A DNA stretch of 64,000 bases from Bowmanella pacifica (GCF_014645355.1 NZ_BMLS01000008.1:1-64000); one strand, 5' to 3'. Shown: positions 44,081 to 53,197, numbered from the stretch's first letter. Notes: a model not told the origin generated them from the letters alone. Numbers and translations are program-made.

Positions 44081-45442
44081 TTATTGTTGTAATTGTGCCT
44101 GAGTCAGATCCAGCGCTTGCCAGGCTCTTTCAGTTAAGTCCTTGATTTCATTGCGGTCAAGAATGAATGGTGGAGCGATAATCATAGTATCGCCCGTGGC
44201 CCTCATAACCAGACCGGCCTGCAGAGACATATTCCGGCAGACTGTACCGGCATGCCCATTGCCGGCAAACCGCTGCTTGCTGGCTTTATCCTTCACCAGT
44301 TCCAGCGCACCCACTAATCCTTTACATCTGGCTTGTCCCACTAATGGGTGGTCGGCCAGGGGCAGCCAATAATCACGCATGGTCTGACTCAGTTCATTTT
44401 TTATCCGGGAGATTGGGCCTTCAGCCAGAATATCCAGGGTGGCCAAGGCAGCGGCACAAGCCACTGGATGACCCGAGTAAGTAAAGCCATGCGCCAGATC
44501 ATTGGTATGGGACAGCAGTGCCTCTGACACCCTGTCCGATACCAATACGCCACCTAGCGGGACAAAACCGTTGGTGACGCCTTTGGCAAACACAATAAAG
44601 TCTGGTTCAAGTTGGTAAAATTGGCTGGCAAACCATTCTCCGGTGCGCCCGAAACCAAAGATGACCTCATCAACAACTAATAACACATCGTACTGTCGAC
44701 AAATCTCCTGTATCCGTGGCCAATAGCTGTCCGGGGGGATGATCACCCCACCAGCACCTTGAATTGGCTCGGCAAAAAAAGCGGCCACGTTGTCCGGGCC
44801 TAAGGCTAAAATCTTATTTTCAAGTTGGTTGGCGGCCCACAGGCCGAAATCCTGCTCATCCATATCAGCGTTGTCGCCTTTTGCACCAAACCAATAAGGC
44901 TGAGGAATATGATGAATACCGCGAAGCGGCTCAAACTGTTCATGCATAAAGCCCATTCCACCGAGGCTGGCGCCAGCGATAGTACTGCCATGGTAAGCAT
45001 TTTCCCGGGCAATAATGGCCTTGCGTTGAGGCTTTCCGCGGGCATCCCAATAGCGGTGAACGAACCGGAGCACCGAGTCATTGGCTTCCGAGCCGGAGTT
45101 GGTGAAAAACACCCGGTTTAGATGCGCCGGTGCCTTGTTACAGATGGCTTGGGCTAATTCAGTGGCGCGTGGGTGAGTGCATTGAAAGAACGTATTGTAA
45201 TAGGGCAACTCTTCAAGCTGGGCGGCAATGGCCTGATTGATGCGCGGTTGGCTGTAACCTAAGTTACAACACCATAGGCCGGACATCCCGTCGAGCAGTC
45301 TGTGGCCATTGGCTTCAAAAATATACGCGCCCTGGGCGTGACTTATCACCCGGGATCCCTGTCGATTAATATCAGCCTGGTTAGTGAAAGGATGCAGGTG
45401 ATGCGCCGCGTCTGCGGTTTGCCATTGCTGTAATGTCTTCAT
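44081..45442 (-). CDS. spuC: Putrescine--pyruvate aminotransferase (SpuC-like)
   Basis: A class III PLP aminotransferase of 453 aa. Active-site Lys287 lies in FIVFAKGVTNGFVPLGG, and the cofactor Asp in VVDEVIFGFGRTG. DGMSGLWCCNLGY and YNTFFQCTHP resemble SpuC of Pseudomonas. It transfers an amino group from putrescine to pyruvate and so offers a route to 4-aminobutanal that bypasses glutamylation. The start overlaps puuD by 4 nt. Confidence 0.88.
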   Translation of the reverse strand: MKTLQQWQTADAAHHLHPFTNQADINRQGSRVISHAQGAYIFEANGHRLLDGMSGLWCCNLGYSQPRINQAIAAQLEELPYYNTFFQCTHPRATELAQAICNKAPAHLNRVFFTNSGSEANDSVLRFVHRYWDARGKPQRKAIIARENAYHGSTIAGASLGGMGFMHEQFEPLRGIHHIPQPYWFGAKGDNADMDEQDFGLWAANQLENKILALGPDNVAAFFAEPIQGAGGVIIPPDSYWPRIQEICRQYDVLLVVDEVIFGFGRTGEWFASQFYQLEPDFIVFAKGVTNGFVPLGGVLVSDRVSEALLSHTNDLAHGFTYSGHPVACAAALATLDILAEGPISRIKNELSQTMRDYWLPLADHPLVGQARCKGLVGALELVKDKASKQRFAGNGHAGTVCRNMSLQAGLVMRATGDTMIIAPPFILDRNEIKDLTERAWQALDLTQAQLQQ

Positions 45443-46221
45443 GCCTGACTCCTTTTATCCCGCCAGTTCTGGCAAGCCTCAACAAAGCCTGCCAGGATCC
45501 TGGCATTTTGCGGATATAGCTCTGGTCGCCACTCAGGATGCCACTGCACGGCCAGCAGGAAAGACGACTCCGGACGCGAAAATGCTTCGATTAGTCCGTC
45601 GTCGGCCCTGGCTTCAACCTGCAAACCTTGCCCTAGGTTTTTAATCCCTTGCATATGAATGGAGTTGACCTGAATGCGATGTTGCTCGGTGAACCAGGCA
45701 GATAAAATACCGCTGTGGCACAAGGTTACGGCATGAGCCGGGGCATACTGTTGCTCCACTGGCTGTGTTTTGTCCTCACGGTGATCCATCAGCCCTTCTG
45801 CTTCATGTAACCTATGATGCAGGCTGCCACCAAAATACACGTTAAGTTCCTGAAAGCCTCTGCAAATGCCCAGCATAGGTAGGTCGGCCGCGATAACGCT
45901 ATCGAATAAGGCCCAGTTACTGGCGTCGCGGTGCGGATCGCGTTCGGCGTCATCGCCTTCCAGCTCGGCTTCGTCATAGTAGCTGGGATGCAGATTCGAA
46001 TAAGAGCCGGTCAGCAAAATGCCATCCAGTTTATTGATAAGTGCAGCTTGGCAGTCTTTCGAAAGCCTGTGAAAAAGCGCCGGTATAACTAGCGGCACCA
46101 CGGGGGTATCACCGTGCAGCAGGGCGCGGATATATTTGTCGCCTGACTGGTGATAGGCATGGGGACCACGCACTATCAGGTCTGCACAAACACCGATCAA
46201 TAATGGGGTGGCGTTTCGCAC
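45439..46221 (-). CDS. puuD: Gamma-glutamyl-GABA hydrolase
   Basis: A class I glutamine-amidotransferase-fold hydrolase (260 aa) that releases GABA and glutamate from gamma-glutamyl-GABA. The nucleophile is Cys120 in LGICRGFQELNV; GGSLHHRLHE and the C-terminal VQWHPEW supply the His and Glu of the triad. It is the first gene of the minus-strand puu/pot unit and is divergent from puuA. Confidence 0.93.
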   Translation of the reverse strand: MRNATPLLIGVCADLIVRGPHAYHQSGDKYIRALLHGDTPVVPLVIPALFHRLSKDCQAALINKLDGILLTGSYSNLHPSYYDEAELEGDDAERDPHRDASNWALFDSVIAADLPMLGICRGFQELNVYFGGSLHHRLHEAEGLMDHREDKTQPVEQQYAPAHAVTLCHSGILSAWFTEQHRIQVNSIHMQGIKNLGQGLQVEARADDGLIEAFSRPESSFLLAVQWHPEWRPELYPQNARILAGFVEACQNWRDKRSQA

Positions 46222-46402
46222 TTGTATGGCTCACTGAACAAAATATTGAAACGTTAGATTCAAGCTATTGGAGTTAATAATAAAGTTCAAGTGGCAATCT
46301 GCTGATTTAGTGTGCAAAACATCAAAGCTTAGTTTAACTAATTGTTAACAAAGCGGCGTTTTCAGGCTGGAATGTCCAATATGCTTTATGTTTAACTGAG
46401 AT

Positions 46403-46433
46403 GAACACGAACAAGTGTTCAATATAATAAACG
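46403..46433. promoter_or_regulatory. Palindromic operator upstream of puuA
   Basis: GAACAC-N6-GTGTTC (46403-46420) is a perfect inverted repeat 26 nt upstream of the puuA start. Its right arm continues into an AT stretch that, read on the minus strand, gives ATTATATTGAACA. This matches the Escherichia coli PuuR site as I recall it (AAAATATAATGAACA) at 11 of 15 positions. PuuR or the TetR protein encoded downstream could bind here. Confidence 0.45.
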
Positions 46434-46445
46434 TCGGAGATGATC

Positions 46446-47795
46446 ATGGAGTTAAGCTCCTTTCTTGTCAATTACCCGGATGTAGAAGTTTTTGACCTGA
46501 TCCTGTCAGATTTAAATGGCGTGGCCAGGGGCAAACGTGTGAAGCGGGATGCCATTGAGTCGGTATTGGAGCAAGGCATGCATATTCCTTTCTCTGTACT
46601 GGCGTTGGATGCGTCTGGGGAAACAGTAGAAGAGTCGCAATTGGGTCTGGAGATTGGTGAGCCGGATCGCGTTTGTTATGCTGATTTAAAGACCTTAGCC
46701 TTTTGTCCCTGGCACAGCCAGCCAGCGGCGCAAGTGCTGTTCAGTATGTATGACCATGAGGCTGAGCCGGTGTTGCTTGACCCGCGCCATCAGGTTAACC
46801 GGGCGGTGCAGTTGTTTAAGCAGCTTGGTATGCGTCCTGTGGTGGCAGTGGAATTGGAATTCTACCTGATAGATGCTGAGCGCACCGAAACTGGCCACAT
46901 TCAGCCGCCCATTTCTCCCAAAACCGGAAAGCGGGAAGCCAATACCCAATGCCACTCTATGCTCAATCTGGACGATTTTGGCGATTTTCTTCTGGATGTG
47001 GACAGCTGTTGTCAAGCCCAGGGGGTACCGGCAGATACCGCCGTTTCTGAATATGCACCAGGTCAGTTTGAGATTAACCTGCGCCATGGTGACGATCCCT
47101 TATTGGCCTGCGACCATGCCATGATGCTCAAGCGCATTATTCATCAGGTTGCCGAGCAGCATGGTATGCAAGCCACCTTTATGGCCAAACCTTATGGTGA
47201 CCTGGCCGGAAGTGGGCTGCACTTACACGTAAGCCTGGTGGATAAGGACGGTGAAAATCTCTTTGGGCAAGGGGAGGCCGACGAGAATCCCTTGCTGCTA
47301 AGTGCGGTAGCCGGGCTTTTAGAGACTATGCAGGAGAGCACGGCATTTTTATGCCCCAACATTAATTCCTATCGCCGGATGCAGCCTAATCTGTATGTGC
47401 CTATGTATGTCAACTGGGGCATTGATAACCGAACTGTGGCAGTGCGGATACCACCGGGTGAGCCCCATAGCCGCCGGGTTGAACACAGAGTAGCCGGTGC
47501 GGATGCCAACCCTTATATAGCGATGGCGGCGGTGCTGTTTGCCATGTATCATGGTATTTCCAACAAGCTCACCCCACCTGCGCCGCAGGAAGGCAATACG
47601 TTCGAGTTCGACAATCCATCCTTACCTTGCCGTTTACCGGATGCACTGGCGCTGCTAAGCGAGTCGGTGGTCTTCAACCAATATTTTGGGGCTGATTTCA
47701 TCAAGGTCTACCGGGCCTGCAAGGAGCAGGAACTGCTCAAGTTCGAACAAACCGTGACGCTCAAGGAATATGATTTTTATCTCAACACTCTTTGA
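46446..47795 (+). CDS. puuA: Gamma-glutamylputrescine synthetase, copy 1
   Basis: A glutamine synthetase-family ligase (449 aa) that joins glutamate to putrescine with ATP, the first step of the Puu pathway. It has the beta-grasp N-domain (about 1-100: LILSDLNGVARGKRV) and a catalytic domain with AVELEFYLID, GSGLHLHVSLVD, NINSYRRMQPN and NRTVAVRIPPGEPH. The ATG at 46446 was chosen because GGAG lies six bases upstream; an ATG at 46440 abuts that site. It is followed closely by speB. Confidence 0.9.
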   Translation: MELSSFLVNYPDVEVFDLILSDLNGVARGKRVKRDAIESVLEQGMHIPFSVLALDASGETVEESQLGLEIGEPDRVCYADLKTLAFCPWHSQPAAQVLFSMYDHEAEPVLLDPRHQVNRAVQLFKQLGMRPVVAVELEFYLIDAERTETGHIQPPISPKTGKREANTQCHSMLNLDDFGDFLLDVDSCCQAQGVPADTAVSEYAPGQFEINLRHGDDPLLACDHAMMLKRIIHQVAEQHGMQATFMAKPYGDLAGSGLHLHVSLVDKDGENLFGQGEADENPLLLSAVAGLLETMQESTAFLCPNINSYRRMQPNLYVPMYVNWGIDNRTVAVRIPPGEPHSRRVEHRVAGADANPYIAMAAVLFAMYHGISNKLTPPAPQEGNTFEFDNPSLPCRLPDALALLSESVVFNQYFGADFIKVYRACKEQELLKFEQTVTLKEYDFYLNTL

Positions 47796-47804
47796 TGCAG
47801 ATTT

Positions 47805-48704
47805 ATGACCAACGCCAATTATTCGCTTTATCAGCCAGCTAACACCTTTGTATTCGCGTCCAAAAGCAAAATGGATAAGGATCCCGACGTGGTCATTGCC
47901 GGCGTGCCCTTTGACCTTGCCACTTCCGGCAGGCCAGGGGCGCGCTTTGCTCCTACCGCTATCCGCCAGGCTTCGGCTAATTTGGGCTGGGAGCAACGAC
48001 GTCACCCATGGAAATTTTCCCTGAGACGAAAACTTAAGATTGCCGATGTGGGGGATGTGAATTTCTCCCATGGCGACGCACCCGGTGCTATGCAATCGGT
48101 GCGCGAGCATATTAGTAAGGTCATGGACCTGGGGGCTATACCTTTTACCTTCGGTGGTGACCATCTGGTTACGTTGCCTGTATTACAAGCCATGGTGGCT
48201 AAACGGGGCCCTGTTGCGTTACTGCATTTCGATGCACACACCGACGATTATTCAGGTGGTAGCGAGTTCGATCACGGTAGTGTGTTTTATCACGCCAGAG
48301 AACAGGGCTTGTTGCTAGACGGTAAAGTGATGCAGCTTGGGATCCGTACTGACCATTCCAGCAAGACGCCCTTTGAGGTGATCCCTGCCGAGCAGCTTTG
48401 GCATGCTAAGGCCACAGATATCGCTGAGCGAATTAAGCAAACCATGGGCGATGCCCCGGTGTATCTGACCTTTGATATTGACTGCATTGATCCGGCCTTT
48501 GCGCCGGGGACAGGTACGCCGGTTATCGGTGGACTCAGCCCACACTTTATTCTGGAACTATTGCGCCAGCTACAAGGGCTGAATTTTGTTGGTATGGATG
48601 TGGTGGAAGTCTGTCCGGCTTATGACCACAGTCAGATTACCAGTTTACTGGCTGCTACTCTGACAACGGATATGCTGTATTTGTTAGCCTGCCAGAAAGT
48701 CTAA
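47805..48704 (+). CDS. speB: Agmatinase
   Basis: A binuclear Mn ureohydrolase of 299 aa that splits agmatine into putrescine and urea. Metal ligands are His120 (TFGGDHLVTLP), Asp143, His145 and Asp147 (LHFDAHTDD), and Asp224 and Asp226 (TFDIDCIDPAFAPGTGTP). It starts 9 nt after puuA and probably shares its transcript. Together with AguAB it gives the cell two ways to make putrescine from agmatine. The 3' end overlaps the converging TetR gene by 4 nt. Confidence 0.93.
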   Translation: MTNANYSLYQPANTFVFASKSKMDKDPDVVIAGVPFDLATSGRPGARFAPTAIRQASANLGWEQRRHPWKFSLRRKLKIADVGDVNFSHGDAPGAMQSVREHISKVMDLGAIPFTFGGDHLVTLPVLQAMVAKRGPVALLHFDAHTDDYSGGSEFDHGSVFYHAREQGLLLDGKVMQLGIRTDHSSKTPFEVIPAEQLWHAKATDIAERIKQTMGDAPVYLTFDIDCIDPAFAPGTGTPVIGGLSPHFILELLRQLQGLNFVGMDVVEVCPAYDHSQITSLLAATLTTDMLYLLACQKV

Positions 48705-49309
48705 CCAAATGACATCACCAGGGTTTGCAGCATACGCTTGAGTTCTTCAAGGGTTTTGCTGCCTCTGGGCTTTGATTGATTCACCACCACTAATAGCAGG
48801 GCATGGCTGGTTTCATGAAAGGTTCGGCCAATACGTTGGCGCTCACTAAGCGGCAGTTTTACGCCCAATTTCCCTAACCGGCTGGCAACATGATTGATCA
48901 CCAGCTCGTCATGTTGTTCGTCCAGCGGCATTAATTGAGGGATGGCAAACATGCCCTGTACTAAATGTAAGATACCCCGCTGTTTTCTATAGAGTTGATG
49001 CATATGGCTGACAAACAGCGCCACGAACTCATTTAAATCCGCCGGAGATTGCTGTTCATCTTGCTTCAGTGTTTGTGCCATCTGTTGCAGCCAGCGTTGC
49101 CCCATGGCATGTAAAATGGCTTCTTTATTGGGGTAATAGTGATATAACGTGCCCACTGATATACCTACATCTTCAGCGATGCGTATAGTGGTAAGCGTGG
49201 CGGGGCCAAGCTTTTCAAGTAACTCGGCCGCTACTTCAAGAATTTGCTCCTGACGGGCCATGGAACGTTTTTGACTTGGGGATACCCGTGGGGTTAACGG
49301 CTTGCTCAT
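48701..49309 (-). CDS. TetR-family regulator
   Basis: A 202-aa repressor-type protein. The helix-turn-helix lies at about residues 38-65 (LTTIRIAEDVGISVGTLYHYYPNKEAIL); the rest is the helical ligand domain. It starts 6 nt after the second puuB gene without a clear ribosome site, so it is probably translated by coupling. A role in controlling the puuA2/puuB2 or puuA/speB promoters is inferred from position. The ligand may be a polyamine. Confidence 0.88.
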   Translation of the reverse strand: MSKPLTPRVSPSQKRSMARQEQILEVAAELLEKLGPATLTTIRIAEDVGISVGTLYHYYPNKEAILHAMGQRWLQQMAQTLKQDEQQSPADLNEFVALFVSHMHQLYRKQRGILHLVQGMFAIPQLMPLDEQHDELVINHVASRLGKLGVKLPLSERQRIGRTFHETSHALLLVVVNQSKPRGSKTLEELKRMLQTLVMSFG

Positions 49310-49315
49310 AGTGGG

Positions 49316-50599
49316 TTAGTTACCAAATTTGTCACGTAGCGCGTAATAAAGCATGCCAGCAACCAAGCCTGGATAACGAAGCCAGGTACCACCGGGGAAC
49401 GTGGGGGTAGGGTAACGGGCCAACGTCGTAAAGTCTTCAGGTTGACCTGCAATGGCTTGATCTATCAGTTTTCCGGCCAGGGTGGCCAATGCCACGCCAT
49501 GTCCTGAATAGCCCTGCGCCACATAGATACGGTTATCCAGGCATTGAAAATGTGGCATACGATTTAAGGTGATCGCCAGGGTGCCTCCCCAACCGTAGTC
49601 CAGTTCAATTCCCTGTAATTGCGGAAAAATCTCTTCCAGGTAGGGGCGCACAAAAGCGCTTATGTCGTCGGGAAAACGGGAAGAGTAATTTTCACCACCA
49701 CCAAACAACAGTCGATGATCCGGGGTGGTGCGAAAATAATTAATCACAAACTTAGAATCCGCCACCGCAACGTTGTCGCGAATAAGCGCGCGTGCGGTAT
49801 TTTCACCCAGAGGGCGGGTAGCGACGATAAAGTTGTTGATAGGCATGATCTTACCCGCCACTCTGGGAAACAGTTCTCCCAGATAACCGTTGCAGCCCAA
49901 TACCAACTTTTGTGCTTGTATTTGTCCCTCAGTCGTATCTATTTTTATGCCTTGCTTATTGCTTTGAATCCGGATAGCACGGCTGTTTTCATATAAGGTT
50001 GCACCTGCCTGCTGGGCCAGTTGTGCTAATGCCAGGGTAAAGTTTAGGGGGTGTAAATGCCCGGCGCGCATATCTAGCTCTGCACCGTGATAGCGGGGGC
50101 TGGCCAGCATCTGTGATAGTTCGTCCCGCTCGATAAATCGAGTGTCATGATAGCCATATTCTTCGTTCAGCTTGCGAACGTTGTTACGCATTTCTCTGGC
50201 ATGGCTGGGTTTAAAAGCGGTGTGCAATACGCCGGGTACAAAGTCACAGTCAATTTGATGTCTGTCGATTAAGTTTCGCACCAAATCTATAGCGTCGAGC
50301 GCGAGGTGCCAAAGTTTACCGGCCGGCTCGTGACCCACTTTCGCTTCCAGTGTGGCCTGATCCAAACGCTGGCCAGGACTAACTTGGCCACCATTACGAC
50401 CAGATGCACCAAACCCCAGGGTCTCGGCTTCCAATAGAATGCAGCTTAAACCGCGGGTAGCACAATGCAGCGCCGTAGACAGACCGGTCAATCCGCCGCC
50501 TATGATGCATACATCAACCTTCTGATACCCGCTGAACGGTGGGCAGTTTATCTGCTTGTTCGCCGTCTGTTGGTAATATTGTTGACGTTTATCTTCCAT
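49316..50599 (-). CDS. puuB: Gamma-glutamylputrescine oxidase-like protein, copy 2
   Basis: An FAD-dependent oxidoreductase of 427 aa in the same family as the protein at 35761. It has VCIIGGGLTGLSTALHCA, GFGASGRNGGQVSPGQR and YVAQGYSGHGVALATLAGK. The two copies are alike in length and motif order but clearly divergent in sequence, so they may differ in substrate (for example other gamma-glutamylated amines). It is divergent from the second puuA-like gene. Confidence 0.86.
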   Translation of the reverse strand: MEDKRQQYYQQTANKQINCPPFSGYQKVDVCIIGGGLTGLSTALHCATRGLSCILLEAETLGFGASGRNGGQVSPGQRLDQATLEAKVGHEPAGKLWHLALDAIDLVRNLIDRHQIDCDFVPGVLHTAFKPSHAREMRNNVRKLNEEYGYHDTRFIERDELSQMLASPRYHGAELDMRAGHLHPLNFTLALAQLAQQAGATLYENSRAIRIQSNKQGIKIDTTEGQIQAQKLVLGCNGYLGELFPRVAGKIMPINNFIVATRPLGENTARALIRDNVAVADSKFVINYFRTTPDHRLLFGGGENYSSRFPDDISAFVRPYLEEIFPQLQGIELDYGWGGTLAITLNRMPHFQCLDNRIYVAQGYSGHGVALATLAGKLIDQAIAGQPEDFTTLARYPTPTFPGGTWLRYPGLVAGMLYYALRDKFGN

Positions 50600-50708
50600 C
50601 CCGGCCTCTTTTTCGTGGTACAGCGAGGTATAGATCTCAAGTCAGCGTTAAATTTAGCTTTTCTGGCGTTTTGCCATATTGTTAATTAACACTTTTTACC
50701 CTAGCATG

Positions 50709-50724
50709 TCGAATAATAATTCGA
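50709..50724. promoter_or_regulatory. Palindrome in the puuB2-puuA2 divergent promoter
   Basis: TCGAAT-AATA-ATTCGA is a perfect 6-bp inverted repeat, 35 nt upstream of the plus-strand start. Its size and place suit a repressor site, possibly for the neighbouring TetR protein. Confidence 0.4.
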
Positions 50725-50758
50725 AATGGAATGATAAGTACAATCCAGCAGGTGATAT

Positions 50759-52093
50759 ATGGATGATGTAAAAAAGTGGCTTTCCAGCCATCGCATCTCA
50801 GAAGTTGAATGTTTGGTTCCTGATATGACGGGCAATGCCCGTGGTAAATTTATTCCGGCTAAGAAATTCATCAAGCAGGAGAGTCGTTTACCCGAGAGCA
50901 TTCTTATTCAGACGGTAACCGGTGAATACACCAGCGAACACTACGATATTGTCAGTGAGACTGACTCGGATATGTTCCTGGAGCCTGATACCGCTACTAT
51001 TCGTGAGGTGCCCTGGGCAGATGAGCGCACGGCGTTGATCATTCACGACTGCTACCTATCCAGCGGCCAGCCCCATCCTTTGTCTACACGTAATGTGTTA
51101 AAGAAGATTCTGGCACAGTATCAAAGCAAAGATTTGGTGCCAGTGTTGGCGCCCGAGGTAGAATTTTTTCTGGTGGCACAAAACACCGACCCCGACTATG
51201 AACTAACGCCGCCGGTAGGGCGCTCGGGGCGCAGAGAGTCGGCTCGTCAAAGCTACAGCATTGATGCGGTGAATGAGTTTGAGAAGATCATTGACCAGAT
51301 GTACGACTACTGCGAAAAGATGGAGCTGGGGATTGATACCCTGATTCATGAGTCTGGCGCGGCGCAGTTTGAGGTTAACTTCCTGCATGGCGATCCGCTC
51401 AGATTGGCCGATGAGGTCTTTTTGTTTAAGCGGGTGGTGAGGGAAATTGCCCTGTCTAATGGTGTCTACGCGACTTTTATGGCTAAGCCGATGCGCCGTG
51501 AGCCTGGTAGCTCCATGCATATCCATCAGAGTCTGGTCGACAGAAAAAGCGGAGATAACGCCTTTTCCACCAAAGATGGTAAGTACTCCAGTTTGTTTTT
51601 TAATTATATTGCCGGCTTGCAAAAGTACGGCCCCAGTGCCCTGTGCTTTTTTGCGCCAAACGTGAACTCGTATCGTCGCTTCACACCTGATAATTCGGCG
51701 CCGATTAATTTTGATTGGGGATACGACAACCGTACCACCGGCCTACGTGTGCCAGAGAGTAAACCCGATGGGTTTAGGGTGGAAAATCGTTTGCCGGGCT
51801 CCGATGCGAACCCCTACCTCGCTTTTGCGGCCACTCTAGCTTGCGGTTATCTGGGAATTGTGGAAAACCTGCAGCCTCAGCAAGCGAACGAAGGTAATGC
51901 CTATACGCAGGAAATAGAAGTAGCCCGAAACCTGGAAGAGGCGTTACGTTTATTGGACAAGTGTGAACCTTTACGCCAGATAATGGGGGAAGACTTTGCT
52001 TATGCCTATAGCGCGGTCAAGCGCAATGAATGCGAAGCCTTTAATGAGGTGATAAGCTCCTGGGAAAGGGAATTTTTACTGTTAAATGTATAA
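50759..52093 (+). CDS. Glutamine synthetase-family protein, PuuA-like copy 2
   Basis: A 444-aa ligase related to gamma-glutamylputrescine synthetase. It has an N-domain with ECLVPDMTGNARGKFIPAKK, then VLAPEVEFFLVA, EPGSSMHIHQSLVD, NVNSYRRFTPDNSAP and DNRTTGLRVPES. It keeps the Glu and His metal and substrate residues of the family. An AGGTG site precedes the ATG. It may glutamylate a different polyamine or amine (spermidine, cadaverine, ethanolamine), as PuuA paralogues do elsewhere; the substrate is not readable. Confidence 0.85.
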   Translation: MDDVKKWLSSHRISEVECLVPDMTGNARGKFIPAKKFIKQESRLPESILIQTVTGEYTSEHYDIVSETDSDMFLEPDTATIREVPWADERTALIIHDCYLSSGQPHPLSTRNVLKKILAQYQSKDLVPVLAPEVEFFLVAQNTDPDYELTPPVGRSGRRESARQSYSIDAVNEFEKIIDQMYDYCEKMELGIDTLIHESGAAQFEVNFLHGDPLRLADEVFLFKRVVREIALSNGVYATFMAKPMRREPGSSMHIHQSLVDRKSGDNAFSTKDGKYSSLFFNYIAGLQKYGPSALCFFAPNVNSYRRFTPDNSAPINFDWGYDNRTTGLRVPESKPDGFRVENRLPGSDANPYLAFAATLACGYLGIVENLQPQQANEGNAYTQEIEVARNLEEALRLLDKCEPLRQIMGEDFAYAYSAVKRNECEAFNEVISSWEREFLLLNV

Positions 52094-52108
52094 GGCTTAA
52101 TGGTGCGC

Positions 52109-52160
52109 TTATATAGAGTTAGGAAGAGGCCACAAGGGATGGGGCCTCACTCCCTATATA
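52109..52160. terminator. Long imperfect hairpin between puuA2 and bfr
   Basis: TATATAG...GAGGCC pairs with GGCCTC...CTATATA across a 10-nt loop. It sits between converging genes and could stop transcripts from both sides, although T runs are poor. Confidence 0.5.
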
Positions 52161-52167
52161 GAATGAC

Positions 52168-52635
52168 TTACAATTGAGATTGCAGATAGTTGGGCAGGCC
52201 CACCAGTTTAATCAGGCGTAATTGCTGTTCTAACCAATAAGCATGATCATCTTCTGTATCTTTCAATAGCCCGGTCAACATATCACGGGTGACATAATCC
52301 TGTTCTTGTTCACAAAGCTTGATGCTGTCCTTAAGTAAACGCTGTACCTCGTATTCCAGGTTCAGATCCGCCTGTAGCATGGCAGGAACATCCTGGCCGA
52401 TATTCAGCCCGTCCCGTTTGGTCATATCCGGCGTACCTTCCAAAAATAAAATACGCTCGATTAATGCGGCGGCATGACCTTTCTCATCGTCAAATTCGTG
52501 GTCGATGCGCTCGAATAACTTGTTCAGGCCAAAATCCTGATACATCCGGGAGTGGATAAAATATTGATCCATCGCTGTCAGCTCATTAGCTAGCAGAGTA
52601 TTGAGTGCGTTGATAACCGTTGCATTGCCTTTCAT
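52168..52635 (-). CDS. bfr: Bacterioferritin without the heme-ligand Met
   Basis: A 155-aa ferritin-like subunit that stores iron in a 24-mer shell. The ferroxidase ligands are intact: Glu18, Tyr25, Glu51, His54, Glu94 and an ExxH at 128-131. The residue that corresponds to Met52 of Escherichia coli Bfr, which binds heme at the dimer interface, is Lys here. This is typical of the non-heme partner in two-subunit bacterioferritins. No second bfr gene is adjacent. Clear similarity to Bfr includes LIERILFLEGTPDM and LNIGQDVPAMLQADL. Confidence 0.93.
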   Translation of the reverse strand: MKGNATVINALNTLLANELTAMDQYFIHSRMYQDFGLNKLFERIDHEFDDEKGHAAALIERILFLEGTPDMTKRDGLNIGQDVPAMLQADLNLEYEVQRLLKDSIKLCEQEQDYVTRDMLTGLLKDTEDDHAYWLEQQLRLIKLVGLPNYLQSQL

Positions 52636-53032
52636 GGTTCAAATCCGTGCATCAGAAAAGATGCGGATAAGTGTAGTGGAATATTCTGGCTATTGGAAAT
52701 TGTTTAGACAAATCAATGTATTATCTAATGATATCAATTCTCGTTGCCACTTCGCTTTATTCTCCTTTCTATACTTGCTGTCTGTAGTGAGCACTAAAAT
52801 GACATTGATTGCGTGTTTTTGGGTACAGAACTGATGAAGAGACCTGGGGAGAGAAGGGGGAAGCTGCTACTAAAGAGCGGAATTATGTAATAAGGGGCAA
52901 ATTTTGCCGGTCTGTTAGTGTAGCTTGGCCTGTCTTTGTTAGATAAATCGGCCCAATTCGCTGATTGTTTGAACGTCTTGCTGGTTAATTGAGCGAACAG
53001 TTCAAGGTTTCATGAATATTTCATAATTGGGC
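52636..53032. other. Intergenic region between bfr and metY
   Basis: No supported gene. A partial Fur-like sequence (TCTAATGATATCAATTCTC, 13 of 19 matches) lies at 52724-52742, about 90 nt upstream of bfr. The rest is AT-rich with no clear coding frame. Confidence 0.4.
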
Positions 53033-53060
53033 TTGCGCGGTCTTCGGGCCTATGTATAAT
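53033..53060 (+). promoter_or_regulatory. Promoter of the initiator tRNA gene
   Basis: TTGCGC (53033-53038) and a consensus TATAAT (53055-53060) are 16 bp apart. The -10 box lies 55 nt before the tRNA, and the bases that follow it are GC-rich, as in stringently controlled stable-RNA promoters. Confidence 0.75.
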
Positions 53061-53115
53061 ACGCACCATCTTGAGACGGGGCGCCGAAACAGCCCAGCCA
53101 AGAAAAGACTTCAGA

Positions 53116-53192
<77 letters not shown>

Positions 53193-53197
53193 AATAG

